In this document: piece after piece, positions 9,232 to 20,500 of the stretch
How the letters are laid out: each line of letters begins with the position of its first letter
Numbering within the stretch: position 1 is the first letter of the stretch
Source: Colwellia psychrerythraea
GTDB lineage: Bacteria; Pseudomonadota; Gammaproteobacteria; Enterobacterales; Alteromonadaceae
NCBI RefSeq assembly: GCF_000764225.1
Contig: NZ_JQED01000015.1
Location: 310,001 to 374,000 of the forward strand
DNA length: 64,000 bases
Reading direction: 5' to 3'
Notes under the pieces: model-generated
Told to the model about the DNA's origin: nothing
Database searches by the model: none
What the model saw: the letters and a program-made list of their open reading frames with translations, nothing else
Position numbers and translations under genes: made by a program

Positions 9232-10008
9232 TTAAACGGGTGTGCCAGAGTGGAATTTAAAGTCTTCATCTGGTGATGAAATTAACTCAGCTTCAACCTT
9301 AGCGAAATAAGCTACCCTGTCACTAATATCGTTCCCCGCGACCTGCCTAGCTAGAGTCAAATAATCTTGATAATGACGAGCTTCTGAGCGAAGTAAAGAG
9401 ATATAAAATTTATTCAAATCATCATCTAAATGTGGCGCTAACTTAGCAAACCTTTCACACGATCTCGCCTCGATAAAGGCACCTATAATTAACTTATCAA
9501 CCAAAGCATCTGGCTCGAAAGTCTTGACATGTTTTAACATCCCTTTAGCGTAACGACCTGCGGTGATGCCATCAAATGGAATATTTCGCTTTACCATAAT
9601 CTCTAGCACTTGGTAAAAGTGATGTAACTCTTCTTTGATTAACAAGACCATCTTATCAATAAGATCTTGGCTAAAGGTCGACTTCCCCTGAGAGTCACTA
9701 TTCTTAGGTAGAATAGCTTTTGATAAGTTGTTTTTATTTGCAAGTGATGCTAAATCACCTCGCTTTCGATATAAAAAGTCTTCATAAGGTTCGAACCATT
9801 CAAGCAACACCTTACTACTGTCTTTATCTACGGCATATTTTCGAATGAGGTACATAGCGGTTTGCCCAGCTTTTAGCTCGCACGCTAAATGATCTCTTAA
9901 AATAATGGGTAAGTTTTCTTTCTTCTTAGCTTCATTTATCCAAGCATCAGGCGTTTCACACGATAAAAATTTTAATATAGGTATAAGTAATGTTTCTGCT
10001 TCGGTCAT
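9232..10008 (-). CDS. miaE: tRNA-(ms[2]io[6]A)-hydroxylase MiaE
   Basis: MiaE is a non-haem diiron monooxygenase that hydroxylates the isopentenyl group of ms2i6A at tRNA position 37. A ferritin-like four-helix bundle is indicated by EELHHF (E-x-x-H), EARSCERF and SEARHYQDY, which supply the iron ligands. I start at ATG 10008, giving MTEAETLLIPILKFLSC as in homologues; a TTG at 10044 would add 12 residues. The gene is alone on its strand and converges with lpxH. Confidence 0.9.
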   Translation of the reverse strand: MTEAETLLIPILKFLSCETPDAWINEAKKKENLPIILRDHLACELKAGQTAMYLIRKYAVDKDSSKVLLEWFEPYEDFLYRKRGDLASLANKNNLSKAILPKNSDSQGKSTFSQDLIDKMVLLIKEELHHFYQVLEIMVKRNIPFDGITAGRYAKGMLKHVKTFEPDALVDKLIIGAFIEARSCERFAKLAPHLDDDLNKFYISLLRSEARHYQDYLTLARQVAGNDISDRVAYFAKVEAELISSPDEDFKFHSGTPV

Positions 10009-10135
10009 CTGTTTATCTCTGTGCTGAAAGGCTAGGAAGTCCAATTTGAGTGAATTTCAATTATCGTGCTATTTTAAAAGTCTATTTCTTGAGATACTAG
10101 CATAATCTGTTTTTTCCCCTACATAGATCAAATTT

Positions 10136-10441
10136 ATGCCTTCTTTAATTAAAAAAACGCTTACAAGTAAAAATGCAGCCCAGAAACTTGTTAAAAAACA
10201 CGATAAGCTGACCCATAGTGAAAGTATGAAGGTAATTTCTCATGTACAACGCGAGTGTGATGATTGGATAATTAACACACTTATGCTGGATAATATTGAC
10301 GTTCCCTTTAAGTACAAACGAAAAAAGCTATACCAGAGTTTACAAGGACAACGAGTGAATCTTACTTATTATCCTGAAACTGAAACTATTGCAGGTTTTA
10401 CTATTGAGGTGATGTCTGTCGTCAGAATCAAAATTAGCTAG
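10136..10441 (+). CDS. Conserved-looking hypothetical protein, 101 residues
   Basis: I do not recognise the family. The protein is small, soluble and basic at the N terminus (many Lys), with no signal peptide or membrane segment. The middle, HVQRECDDWIINTLMLDNIDVPFKYKRK read in part, looks like amphipathic helices, and the end is beta-rich. It starts at ATG 10136, is transcribed divergently from miaE and has no partner gene. Codon use resembles its neighbours, which supports it being real, but no function can be given. Confidence 0.65.
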   Translation: MPSLIKKTLTSKNAAQKLVKKHDKLTHSESMKVISHVQRECDDWIINTLMLDNIDVPFKYKRKKLYQSLQGQRVNLTYYPETETIAGFTIEVMSVVRIKIS

Positions 10442-10657
10442 CTTTCATTAAGGCAGGAATTCCCTTATCGCATAAGATTATTAAAACCACTTTCTATAGA
10501 GCTTTATTGTTTATTTTTCCACCAACCCTTGACGAATCATCTTATATCTCTCATAAATAAGGGTGTAATAATAAGAGTACTAATGACTTAATCATTTATT
10601 GTTGTTGTTTTAGCCTAAAAAGTACTTTCCGAATACTTACGTGCGAGAGGATTGATT

Positions 10658-11257
10658 ATGATACTAAATCACATATGGGGGCTTTACGCTCACCCTAAAG
10701 AAGAGTGGCATGTTATTGAAAAGCGCCACGAAAGTTTAAGTTACAGTTTAATGCACATTTTAACCATAGCGCTTATTCCTACGATTTGCTCTTACTATGC
10801 CACCGCCTATATTGGCTGGACTATTGGTGTAGGTAATCCAATTAAGATAAGCGTCGAAAGTGCACAGCTCATGGCCGTTAGCATGTATTTCGCTTTAGTT
10901 TTTGGTGTGTTCGCCTTAGCTTATTTGATTCAGTGGATGGCGAAGACATTCGACTCTAAACCTGATTTTGTTCAAGCATTAGAGCTGGCCGCATATACTG
11001 CAACACCTTTGCTTATGGTTGGCATCACAGCTTTATTTCCTGTTTTATGGTTTGTGGCTTTAGCAGGCATTGCGGCAGTAGCTTACTCCATCTACCTATT
11101 ATATTCCGGCGTTCCTATCATGATGAATATTCCTGAGGAGAAAGGTTTCATCTACTCAAGTTCAGTGGTTACCTGTGGTTTAGTCTTATTAGTTGCTCTA
11201 ATGGCATTTACTGCAATTATGTGGACTATGGGATTTGGCCCTGAATTTATTGCCTAA
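10658..11257 (+). CDS. Yip1-family integral membrane protein
   Basis: A 199-residue membrane protein with about five hydrophobic segments (around residues 30-50, 70-95, 110-130, 133-150 and 170-190). The N terminus HIWGLYAHPKEEWHVIE is the typical bacterial YIP1-domain start, in which a short conserved W-P-x-x-x-W patch precedes the first membrane span. Its biochemical role in bacteria is unknown. Start chosen at ATG 10658 because GAGAGG ends 7 bases before it; the TTG at 10652 is less well placed. It is a single-gene unit ended by the terminator at 11306-11341. Confidence 0.8.
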   Translation: MILNHIWGLYAHPKEEWHVIEKRHESLSYSLMHILTIALIPTICSYYATAYIGWTIGVGNPIKISVESAQLMAVSMYFALVFGVFALAYLIQWMAKTFDSKPDFVQALELAAYTATPLLMVGITALFPVLWFVALAGIAAVAYSIYLLYSGVPIMMNIPEEKGFIYSSSVVTCGLVLLVALMAFTAIMWTMGFGPEFIA

Positions 11258-11305
11258 TTTTGATTCAATAGGATAATAGGTTTAATAGTATAAACATCGT
11301 TAAAT

Positions 11306-11341
11306 AAAAAGCCTTATTTCTAAACAGAAATAAGGCTTTTT
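11306..11341. terminator. Bidirectional terminator between the Yip1 gene and purF
   Basis: AAAAAGCCTTATTTCT (11306-11321) and AGAAATAAGGCTTTTT (11326-11341) are perfect arms with a 4-base loop, flanked by A and T runs. Confidence 0.92.
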
Positions 11342-11394
11342 TATTTAAATTAAATGCAGAAGAGACTAAGTTACTTCTCTAGTTTGTATGAGTA

Positions 11395-12912
11395 CTACTC
11401 TGCGCCTTCATTATGCATATCAATAATAGAATCGGCATTTTTATCTGATTCTTCTTTAGTTGTATTATTACGAAGTGCGTCTAACCTTTCTAAATATGCT
11501 TGGTCAATATCATTTGTTACATAGTTTCCATCAAAGACAGAAGTATCAAACATATTGATTTCAGGATTACCAACACTTACTGCAGAGACGAGATCTTCAA
11601 GAGACTGAAATATTAGTTTATCTGCGCCAATTAAATTACAAATATCATCTAATTCACGACCATGTGCAATGAGTTCATTAGCACTTGGCATATCTATACC
11701 GTATACATTAGGGAACCTTACTTCTGGTGCTGCTGAAGCAAAGTAGACTTTATTTGCACCTGAAGTACGTGCCATATCGATTATTTGTTCAGAGGTAGTT
11801 CCTCGAACAACAGAATCATCAACAAGTAAAACATTTTTGCCTTTAAACTCTGCAGAAATGGCATTAAGTTTTTGACGAACAGATTTTTTACGTTGCTCTT
11901 GGCCAGGCATGATAAAAGTACGGCCAATGTAGCGGTTTTTAACAAAACCTTGTCGATAAGGTAAGTCAAGCTGCTTAGCTATTTGCAAAGCAATATCACA
12001 TGAGGTCTCAGGGATAGGAATAACAACATCAATATCAACATCCTGCCATTCTTGAGCTATTTTATCACCTAGTTTAGCTCCCATTTCAACACGAGAAGCA
12101 TAAACTGACATTTTATCCATGGTTGAATCTGGGCGAGCAAAGTATACAAACTCAAAAATACATGGGCGGTAAACAGGATTTTCAGCACATTGCTGGCTAT
12201 GAATTTGGCCATCTTCAGAAAAGAAGATTGTTTCGCCTGGAGCTACATCACGTACAAATTCAAAAGAACATGCATCTAGCGCTACTGACTCAGAGGCAAC
12301 CATATATTCAACACCTAGTTCAGTCTCTCTTTTACCAAAAACTAAAGGGCGAATTCCATTAGGGTCACGAAAAGCAATCATCCCATGACCAACAATGAGA
12401 GCGACGGTCGCATACGCGCCACGTACACGCTTATGGACTTTAGCAACGGCAGTAAAAATATCATCAGGTGTTAACGCAATATTTTCACTTTGTTGTAACT
12501 CATGGGCAAGAATGTTCAATAAAACTTCAGAATCTGAAGTCGTATTGACGTGACGACGAGCCTCATCAAATAACCATGTTCTTAATTCTTCAGCATTAGT
12601 TAAATTACCGTTATGCGCTAATGAAAGACCAAAAGGTGAGTTTGCATAAAAGGGTTGTGCTTCTGAAGAACTAGAAGTGCCCGCTGTTGGGTAACGTATA
12701 TGGCCAATACCTATATTACCTTGCAAGCGAAGCATATGACGAGTGTGAAAAACATCTTTCACTAATCCATTGCCTTTTCTTAGCCTAAAAGTATTATTAT
12801 GAATTGTTACAATACCTGCAGCATCTTGCCCACGATGCTGAAGTACAGTTAGTCCATCATATAAATACTGACTAACAGGAGTTTTACCGACAATACCAAC
12901 AATACCACACAT
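11395..12912 (-). CDS. purF: Amidophosphoribosyltransferase
   Basis: PurF makes 5-phosphoribosylamine from PRPP and glutamine, the first committed step of purine synthesis. The 505 residues match E. coli. The mature N terminus MCGIVGIVG has the nucleophilic Cys2 of the class II glutaminase domain directly after Met, so there is no propeptide. The C-terminal phosphoribosyltransferase domain carries [17 protein letters not shown], the PRPP loop. It lies 169 bp downstream of cvpA on the same strand, as in E. coli. I see no convincing PurR operator in that gap. Confidence 0.98.
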   Translation of the reverse strand: MCGIVGIVGKTPVSQYLYDGLTVLQHRGQDAAGIVTIHNNTFRLRKGNGLVKDVFHTRHMLRLQGNIGIGHIRYPTAGTSSSSEAQPFYANSPFGLSLAHNGNLTNAEELRTWLFDEARRHVNTTSDSEVLLNILAHELQQSENIALTPDDIFTAVAKVHKRVRGAYATVALIVGHGMIAFRDPNGIRPLVFGKRETELGVEYMVASESVALDACSFEFVRDVAPGETIFFSEDGQIHSQQCAENPVYRPCIFEFVYFARPDSTMDKMSVYASRVEMGAKLGDKIAQEWQDVDIDVVIPIPETSCDIALQIAKQLDLPYRQGFVKNRYIGRTFIMPGQEQRKKSVRQKLNAISAEFKGKNVLLVDDSVVRGTTSEQIIDMARTSGANKVYFASAAPEVRFPNVYGIDMPSANELIAHGRELDDICNLIGADKLIFQSLEDLVSAVSVGNPEINMFDTSVFDGNYVTNDIDQAYLERLDALRNNTTKEESDKNADSIIDMHNEGAE

Positions 12913-13081
12913 GAAATTCTCTCCACAAAAAAAATATTTGCAATACTTACTTCGCTAACTCATTAGCTTTGGATGGTATTAACCATCTAATAAATATTGA
13001 ATTATAAGATATCGAAATAACACCTTATAAATTATCGTATACGGATTTATTCCGCTTGAACTTAGTCATTTTAAATAACAA

Positions 13082-13564
13082 CTAAGTTATATAACTTGAT
13101 GACCCTTTAAGGTATTCAAAAAACCATTCAACTACCAATTTAAACTCAGGAATTAATTGGGAGCTTTTCCACCACTGTGTATTTTCGGCTCCGGTAAAAG
13201 CATCGACAAAGAATATCACAGCACTGATAATGAGTACGCCTCTAAGTGCCCCAAAAACTAAGCCTAACACGCGATCTGTGCCAGAAAGGCCTGTTTTACT
13301 TACCAATTGCCCAATAAGGTAATTAACCAAAGCACCAAGTACTAAGGTTGAGATGAAAAGAATGGAAACAGCTGCGGCATTGCGCAAAAAGGGGTCTGAG
13401 ATATTCGTTAACAAATTAGCAAGGTTTGCGTAAAACGTACTGGCTATGAAGAAGGCACTGATCCAAATAACTAAAGATACTGCTTCTTTTACAAAGCCAC
13501 GTATTAAACTGACTAGTGTTGATACGCCTATAACGGCCATGATGGCGTAATCTATCCAAACCAT
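13082..13564 (-). CDS. cvpA: CvpA family inner membrane protein
   Basis: A 160-residue protein with four predicted membrane helices (about 5-22, 28-47, 62-85 and 100-122), starting [31 protein letters not shown] read in part, which is the CvpA signature (aromatic-Asp near the start, RGFVKEA motif). CvpA is needed for colicin V export in E. coli and for envelope stress tolerance; the mechanism is not settled. It sits between dedD and purF in the conserved order. Confidence 0.93.
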   Translation of the reverse strand: MVWIDYAIMAVIGVSTLVSLIRGFVKEAVSLVIWISAFFIASTFYANLANLLTNISDPFLRNAAAVSILFISTLVLGALVNYLIGQLVSKTGLSGTDRVLGLVFGALRGVLIISAVIFFVDAFTGAENTQWWKSSQLIPEFKLVVEWFFEYLKGSSSYIT

Positions 13565-13654
13565 AACTTGAATGTCTCGTTGAGTTTATCTAAATTAGAG
13601 GCGCGCATTCTATCAGAATTAGCGAAATAATGCCTAGCATTTTATAAAAGTTCG

Positions 13655-14269
13655 CTATTTATTTGGTTCAAAGTACGCGACTTTACCTTGAATTCCAGTT
13701 AGGTCCTTCAAAGCTGGGAGCTTTTTAACCATCGCTGTCTTAATTAATTCAGGGCCTATTATTACCTTAGTTAAAGTACCTTGCTTTGTTTTGATTGGCT
13801 TAGTAAAGGCGATATAGCCTTTTGACTTTAATTTCTTCAATAATTGGGCTACATTACTTTTATCTTTAAAGCTGCCTAAATGAATCACCCAAGCTTCTTT
13901 AGCAACGGCTTTTTCTGGTAATGTCTTCTTTGGTTTGCTCGCTACTTTAACAGGCGGAGCCACTACAGGTTTTGTTTCTTTCTTAACAACTTGCTTAACT
14001 TGCTTGGTTGGTTCAATAGCAGTTTTCTCTATAGCAGCATTATCAATTGCTTCTTCATTAGAAATAGGCGTCACTTTTTGTCGCACTAATTTTTCTTCAG
14101 GAAAAGGTTTGTTAGTTAATCTCCCAGAAAACACCTCGGCTTTGGGAATGGCTTCAAAATCATCTTGGTGTGATTTTTTTTCTCCGTCGAGTACATCTGG
14201 TAAGAAAATAATAACAACAGCTGCAACGATAATAGTTCCGACAAGGCGATTTTGAAACGGTGTAGACAA
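13655..14269 (-). CDS. dedD: SPOR-domain cell-division protein DedD
   Basis: DedD is a bitopic inner-membrane septal protein that binds denuded peptidoglycan. The N terminus FQNRLVGTIIVAAVVIIFLP is the usual DedD membrane anchor (residues 5-24). A Lys/Pro/Val-rich linker (about 55-125) leads to a C-terminal SPOR domain (about 127-200) with AWVIHLGSFKDKSNVAQLL. At 204 residues it is close to the E. coli protein (220). It follows folC by 27 bases and is likely co-transcribed with it. Confidence 0.92.
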   Translation of the reverse strand: MSTPFQNRLVGTIIVAAVVIIFLPDVLDGEKKSHQDDFEAIPKAEVFSGRLTNKPFPEEKLVRQKVTPISNEEAIDNAAIEKTAIEPTKQVKQVVKKETKPVVAPPVKVASKPKKTLPEKAVAKEAWVIHLGSFKDKSNVAQLLKKLKSKGYIAFTKPIKTKQGTLTKVIIGPELIKTAMVKKLPALKDLTGIQGKVAYFEPNK

Positions 14270-14296
14270 GAGACACTCCTAATTTATAAGACTCAA

Positions 14297-15610
14297 CTAC
14301 TCAATAGTTAGTTGAGTTCTAATTTTCGAAACAGTAAAAAATGAGCCAAACACAAGAATTAGGTCAGATGGTTGAGCCTGCTTATTCGCCATTTTAAATG
14401 CCTCATCAACATTGTCAAAACAATTAGCCGCATTTGTAAATAACGCAATCTCACTTGCCATGACTTCTTTTGTCGCAGCCCTTGGCACGTCTAATGCACC
14501 GGTATACCAGAAGTCGACTTCTTCTTTTAATGAGTCTAAACTCGCACTTATATCTTTATCGCCTAGCATGGCAACTACAGCATAAACGTTTTGGTAGTTA
14601 GCTTGCTCTTTTATTTGCTTTAGGTAACTGGCAAGATACCGAGTAGCTTGTGGGTTATGACCGACATCAAGAATAACATCACACAACCCCTTCTGCTTAA
14701 TTAACTCAGTCCTTCCTGCTACCTTCGTTGTTGAAATAACGTCATTGACAAAATCAGAGGTTAATTTCAAATTAAGTTTTTCTAGCACCATGAGTGCTGT
14801 AGCGACATTATCACGTGGAACATATGTAGCATTGAGCTCTGTTAACTGAGTTTTTTTCGATTTCCAGTCCCAATGAGATTGAGCACATTGAATAGTAAAA
14901 TCCTTTTCTCGTCTAAATACTCTTTCAACTTGGTTTTTCTGTACCTCGTTAGCATGTTTTACTACCGACTTAGGTGCATTAGTATCACCAATAACAATGT
15001 CTTGATCTTGTCGCATTATACCTGCTTTTTCAAAACCAATAGTTTCTCTGTCATTGCCCAAAAAGCTTTGATGGTCAAGGTCTATTGTCGTAATCACCGC
15101 TATATCAGCATCTATGATGTTGGTTGCATCAAGGCGACCACCAAGACCAACTTCAAGAATAATAAAACTTGGTCTAACATCCATCAAAACGAGCAATGCT
15201 GCTAACGTTGTATACTCATAGTAACTAAGAGAAATATTTTCTCGAGCATCTTCTATTCGTTTAAATGCATCAATAAGCGGTTGGTCACCTATATCCTGTT
15301 TATTTATTCGAAGACGCTCATTAAAGTGCTCAATATGAGGAGAAGAATAAACAGCAACACCTTGCTGTGAAAAACATTCTTCGCTATTGAGTAAGGCATT
15401 TTCAATAAAAGCACAAGTTGTACCTTTACCGTTAGTGCCTGCAACCGTTATGACCTTAGCAAAACTTAAATCAATTGCTAAAGATTCTGCGACTTTGCCA
15501 ATACGAGATAAACCAAGATCTATTTCAGTACTATGCAAGTTTTCTAAATAATAAAGCCACTGATCGAGATTAGTGAAATCTTGATAGTGGCTTGAATTGT
15601 ATTTTGACAT
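14297..15610 (-). CDS. folC: Bifunctional folylpolyglutamate synthase / dihydrofolate synthase
   Basis: FolC adds glutamate to dihydropteroate and extends the polyglutamate tail of folates, using ATP. The Mur-ligase type nucleotide loop VAGTNGKGTTCAFIE lies near residue 58. EVGLGGRLDATNI and TTIDLDHQSFLG are also diagnostic, as is the C-terminal ILDVGHNPQATRYL. Length 437 against 422 in E. coli. It lies between accD and dedD on the same strand. Confidence 0.96.
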   Translation of the reverse strand: MSKYNSSHYQDFTNLDQWLYYLENLHSTEIDLGLSRIGKVAESLAIDLSFAKVITVAGTNGKGTTCAFIENALLNSEECFSQQGVAVYSSPHIEHFNERLRINKQDIGDQPLIDAFKRIEDARENISLSYYEYTTLAALLVLMDVRPSFIILEVGLGGRLDATNIIDADIAVITTIDLDHQSFLGNDRETIGFEKAGIMRQDQDIVIGDTNAPKSVVKHANEVQKNQVERVFRREKDFTIQCAQSHWDWKSKKTQLTELNATYVPRDNVATALMVLEKLNLKLTSDFVNDVISTTKVAGRTELIKQKGLCDVILDVGHNPQATRYLASYLKQIKEQANYQNVYAVVAMLGDKDISASLDSLKEEVDFWYTGALDVPRAATKEVMASEIALFTNAANCFDNVDEAFKMANKQAQPSDLILVFGSFFTVSKIRTQLTIE

Positions 15611-15669
15611 GTATTCATCAACAAGTGATTAGAATTAAATAGCTAAGAATCGATATTCGCTAAAATTTA

Positions 15670-16527
15670 TTACGAAACAACGCTAACTTGACCCATAAAC
15701 TTACCTAACATACGCGCTAAAGTTGCTTTCATTTCTCGACGATCGATAATCATATCAATTGCACCTTTTTCTAATAAAAACTCACTGCGTTGGAAGCCTT
15801 CAGGTAATTTCTCTCTAACAGTTTGCTCTATTACACGTGGGCCAGCAAAACCAATTAATGCTTTTGGCTCAGCAACATTGATATCACCTAACATAGCCAA
15901 ACTTGCTGATACTCCGCCCATAGTTGGGTCAGTAAGTACAGAAACATAAGGCAAACCTTTTTCACTCATTTTAGCGAGAGCGGCGCTAGTTTTTGCCATT
16001 TGCATTAAAGAGAAAAGCGCTTCTTGCATACGGGCTCCGCCACTAGCAGAGAAACAGATAAATGGTAAATTGTGCTCTAAACAGTACTCAACACCTTTGA
16101 CAAAACGAGCGCCTACAACAGATGCCATTGACCCACCTAGAAATGAAAATTCAAATGCGGCAACAACAACTGGCATACCGTGCAATTCACCTTTCATTAC
16201 AACAAGAGCATCTTTTTCACCGGTATTTTTTTGCGCAGTACTAAGGCGATCTTTATACCGTTTAGAATCTTTAAACTTTAAGACATCTTGTGCTTCAAAT
16301 TCTTCACCTAATTCCATACGATTATTTTGGTCAAGGAAGCTATCAACACGCTTACGTGCACTGATTCGCATATGGTGGTCACATTTAGGACACACTGAAA
16401 TTTGACGATCTAATTCAGCTTTATAAAGCACGGCGTTACATGAAGTACACTTACTCCATACACCTTCAGGAATGCTACTTTTTTGCGTCGTTTTTGCTTT
16501 CGGGAGAATTTTTTCTATCCAGCTCAT
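15670..16527 (-). CDS. accD: Acetyl-CoA carboxylase carboxyltransferase subunit beta
   Basis: AccD pairs with AccA (not in this window) to move carboxyl from biotin to acetyl-CoA, giving malonyl-CoA for fatty acid synthesis. An N-terminal zinc ribbon uses Cys27, Cys30, Cys46 and Cys49. The crotonase-fold body includes [21 protein letters not shown] and [14 protein letters not shown]. The 285 residues are slightly shorter than E. coli (304) at the C terminus, which is normal variation. It is flanked by truA upstream and folC downstream, the conserved order. Confidence 0.97.
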   Translation of the reverse strand: MSWIEKILPKAKTTQKSSIPEGVWSKCTSCNAVLYKAELDRQISVCPKCDHHMRISARKRVDSFLDQNNRMELGEEFEAQDVLKFKDSKRYKDRLSTAQKNTGEKDALVVMKGELHGMPVVVAAFEFSFLGGSMASVVGARFVKGVEYCLEHNLPFICFSASGGARMQEALFSLMQMAKTSAALAKMSEKGLPYVSVLTDPTMGGVSASLAMLGDINVAEPKALIGFAGPRVIEQTVREKLPEGFQRSEFLLEKGAIDMIIDRREMKATLARMLGKFMGQVSVVS

Positions 16528-16689
16528 AATATTATTTTGGCCTGTTGCATCGAAATTTCTGTCGGTTTATTGATGGAGACAGTCCATCAAACTCTATTCT
16601 AAACCGCACATTAGACCATAGTATAACCTATTGAATATAGAAAAAACTGGTCTGTTCAGTAATTAGTTGTTATTTAGCTAAATTTCTAC

Positions 16690-17469
16690 CTATAAAAACA
16701 GAGGTCCTAGACGACTTTTAGGCAAATCAAAGTTTTCTGGGTAATCAACATCAACAAAGTATAACCCTTCTGGGGGGGCAGTTACACCTGCAACACAGCG
16801 GTTTTTAGCTAATAACACTTCTTTCATCCAATGTGTCGTTTCTTGCGATTGCCCCACCCGCATTAAGCTGCCAACAATGTTTCGCACCATATGATGCAAA
16901 AAAGCATTTGCTTTAATATCTACAACAATATAATCGCCCTGCCTAGTCACTCGACAATGTTTAATTGTACGAACTGCAGAGTGTGACTGGCAATGCACCG
17001 TTCTAAATGAAGTAAAGTCATGTTGACCAATAAGATAATCTGCGCCTTGCTGCATAAGTGTTTCATCTAACGCGTAGTGACAATGGCTGATGCCATGACT
17101 TAATATCGCAGAACGAAGCGGCTTATTATAAATGATATAGCGATAGTTCCTAGCAGTGGCACTAAAACGAGCATGAAAGTCTTCATCAACCTCTTTCACC
17201 CAAGCAACGGCTATATCAGAAGGTAAGTGAGTATTTACGCCTAAAGTCCAAGCAACATCTTTGCGTTTTTTTGAAGTATCAAAATGAATTACTTGATTAG
17301 TTGCATTAACCCCCGTATCAGTTCGACCGGCACAAACGACTTCAATTTTTTCGTCTGCAATTTTAGATAATGCTTTTTCTACTTTTTCTTGAACCGTAAT
17401 AGCATTATTTTGCCGTTGCCAGCCACAATAATTTTTACCATCATATTCAATGCCTAACGCATAACGCAT
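16690..17469 (-). CDS. truA: tRNA pseudouridine(38-40) synthase
   Basis: TruA isomerises uridines 38-40 in the anticodon arm of many tRNAs. The catalytic Asp is in [12 protein letters not shown] (about residue 51), preceded by the conserved GWQRQ near residue 17. [14 protein letters not shown] and [15 protein letters not shown] are also family signatures. The 259 residues are typical. It lies between fimV and accD on the same strand. Confidence 0.97.
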   Translation of the reverse strand: MRYALGIEYDGKNYCGWQRQNNAITVQEKVEKALSKIADEKIEVVCAGRTDTGVNATNQVIHFDTSKKRKDVAWTLGVNTHLPSDIAVAWVKEVDEDFHARFSATARNYRYIIYNKPLRSAILSHGISHCHYALDETLMQQGADYLIGQHDFTSFRTVHCQSHSAVRTIKHCRVTRQGDYIVVDIKANAFLHHMVRNIVGSLMRVGQSQETTHWMKEVLLAKNRCVAGVTAPPEGLYFVDVDYPENFDLPKSRLGPLFL

Positions 17470-17554
17470 GCAACCCTACCTTTTAGTGGGAGATTATTTT
17501 CGCTGCGCATTATCCTTTATTTTATGCAGTTAGGCTATTGCTTGTTAATTTATC

Positions 17555-20500
17555 TTAATTCCTGATTAAAGAATCTAATAATGCTTGCGCTTCAAGTTGC
17601 TGAACTTCATCTCCTTTAGAAATCACTTCTTGCAAAATTACTTGGGCATTTTCTTCGTCATTCATTTCTATATACATTTTTGCTAAATCTAGTTTGCTTG
17701 ACATTGAGCCATCTTTATCAACATCAACGCCACTCTCATTTTGTGCAAATTGACCTAATCCGACATCAATGTTGGTTTTTTCATAAGGCTCTGACACATC
17801 ACTCTCATCTAAAGTATCAGAAATTAGCTCATCTACAGAAAGAAATTCATTTTTTTTCTCAACATTTTGAGAACTCTCAATACCATCTTCAATAAAGCTA
17901 TCGTCAATTAAGTCATCACCAACCTCATCACCAAGGCCTCCATAGGTTAACTCAAAATCATCAGGCTCTGTTGGAGTAGTCGCTGATTCTTCTTCAATAT
18001 TTGCTAATAGCTCATCAAAGTCAACATTTGCTAATTCTTCTATAGCGTCTAACTCTTCAACATCTTCTGGTTTTTCTTCTTCTGAATCAACAGTCTCAGC
18101 TAATAGCTCAGCTAAAACATCTTCATCGGTAAAGTCTGGTGATAATTCTATTACCTCACCTGAAGTGTCTGCTGCTTGATTAGGTTCGCTGTCTAAAGAT
18201 TCATCAGCTAATAATCGGCTTAGTTCAGCTTCAGTAAAACCGCCATCAACTTGATTGTTGCTCATTTCATCAATAGATGAGCTGATTAAGTTATCCCCAA
18301 CATCATCATTTTCACCATCATAAATGCTATTTTCTACTTCATCTTTACTGTTGGTCTCTGCAATTAATGCATCAATATCAAGGTCATCATCAAGAGCTTC
18401 AACTTCAGTCTGTGATGGTGTTTCACTCGCTAATTCAATAGCATTATCTTTCGCTATAATATCGGTAAAATCAGCCGTAAGAAACGGGGTGACATATTCA
18501 GCAGTGAAAGCGGAAATCTTATCTTCATTCTCAGCTTTTTCCTTTTGAATTTTCAGGTCTTCGGGGCTTAAAGTAGTATTTGTTTCTGCTTCAATAGTTG
18601 ATTCAGCTAAATCTTGTTTGATCGTTTCCTGTGCTGCTGGAGCATTAGCAGACATTGATTCAAACAACGCATCAATATCATTTGGATCTGTTACGTCTGC
18701 ACTGTCATCAACTGAATCAGTTACAGGAGCATTATCCGAATCGTTTATTGAATCTAATAGCGCATCAATATCATCTGGGTCTGAAACGACTGCACTGTCA
18801 TCAACTGAATCCGTTACCGGATCATTTGCCGAATCGTTTATTGAATTTAATAACGCATCAATATCATCTGGGTCGGTTACATCTGCATTATCATCTATTG
18901 GATCAGTTACCTGCTCGGTTACCGGATCATTTTCCGAATCGTTTATTGAATTTAATAACGCATCAATATCATCTGGGTCGGTTACGTCTGCATTATCATC
19001 TATTGAATCAGTTACCTGCTCAGTTACCGGATCATTTTCCGCATCGTCTATTGAATTTAATAACGCATCAATATCATCTGGGTCGGTTACGTCTGCATTA
19101 TCATCTATTGAATCAGTTACAGGATCATTTTCCGAATCGTTTATTGAATTTAATAACGCATCAATATCATCTGGGTCGGTTACGTCTGCATTATCATCTA
19201 CTGGATCAGTTACCTGCTCAGTTACCGGATCATTTTCCGAATCGTTTATTGAATTTAATAACGCATCAATATCATCTGGGTCGGTTACGTCTGCATTATC
19301 ATCTATTGAATCAGTTTCCTGCTCAGTTACCGGATCACTAACAGAATTTAATAATGCATCAATATCATCTGGATCTGTAACATCTGCATCGTCATCTATT
19401 GAATCAGTTACCGGATCACTGACAGAATTTAATAACGCATCAATATCATCTGGGTCTGTAACATCTGCATCGTCATCTATTGAATCAGTTACTTGCTCAG
19501 TTACCGGATCACTGACTGAATTTAATAACGCATCAATATCATCTGGGTCTGTAACATCTGCATCGTTATCTATTGAATCAGTTACCTGTTCAGTTACCGG
19601 ATCACTAACAGAATTTAATAATGCATCAATATCATCTGGATCTGTAACATCTGCATCGTCATCTATTGAATCAGTTACCGGATCACTGACAGAATTTAAT
19701 AACGAATCAATATCATCTGGATCTGTAACATCTGCATCGTCATCTATTGAACCAGTTACTTGCTCAGTTACCGGATCACTGACTGAATTTAATAACGCAT
19801 CAATATCATCTGGGTCTGTAACATCTGCATCGTCATCTATTGAATCAGTTACCTGTTCAGTTACCGGATCACTGACTGAATTAAGTAATGCATCTATATC
19901 ATCTGGGTCAGTAACTTCCGCAGATTCATCTTTTACCTCAACGGGCTCTTCATCAGCCATGTCTTCGTCAATAGAATCGTCTAGACCTCCAAGTAGATCG
20001 TTTAGATCCTCTTGACTGAGCTCTCCCCCTTCAAGTACTTCATTCTCTGATTCTTCACTCTTATCAACGTCATCATCTAAACCAGATAATAGAGAATCTA
20101 AATCATCTTGAGCTAACTCACCACCATCAAGAATCCCTTCATCACTATCATCATCTAATAGAATATCCTCAAGTTCATCCAACCCATCATCTTCATCTAA
20201 ATGAATAACGTCATCTTCACTTTCTATTAAGTCTATCGACAGGTCTTCATCCAAATTCAATTCATCATCCAATGACAAATCAAGCTCATCATCTAATGAC
20301 AAGTCGAGCTCATCATCCAAATCCAACTCATCATCAAGAGACAAATCAAGCTCATCGTCTAAGTTCAACTCATCATCTAGAGATAATTCTTCAGCTTCGC
20401 TTTCTTTTTTAGCTGCTGGTACTTGTTTTTTACTGTCTAACTCATTAAAGAAAACTTCATCTGAAGCTTGCTTACGTCGTTTAAACAAAAAGGCTAATAA

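Noticed and set aside
12913..13081. PurR operator upstream of purF
   Set aside because: No sequence close to ACGCAAACGTTTGCGT was found in this gap or before cvpA.
18655..19341. A second plus-strand ORF (228 codons, His/Leu-rich) in the same region
   Set aside because: Another frame of the same fimV repeats; composition is an artefact of the repeat.
18618..20015. A 465-codon ORF on the plus strand, opposite fimV
   Set aside because: It is the antisense reading of the acidic repeats, made open by their periodic codons. It has no ribosome site, only Ser/Ala/Val repeat sequence, and no family features.
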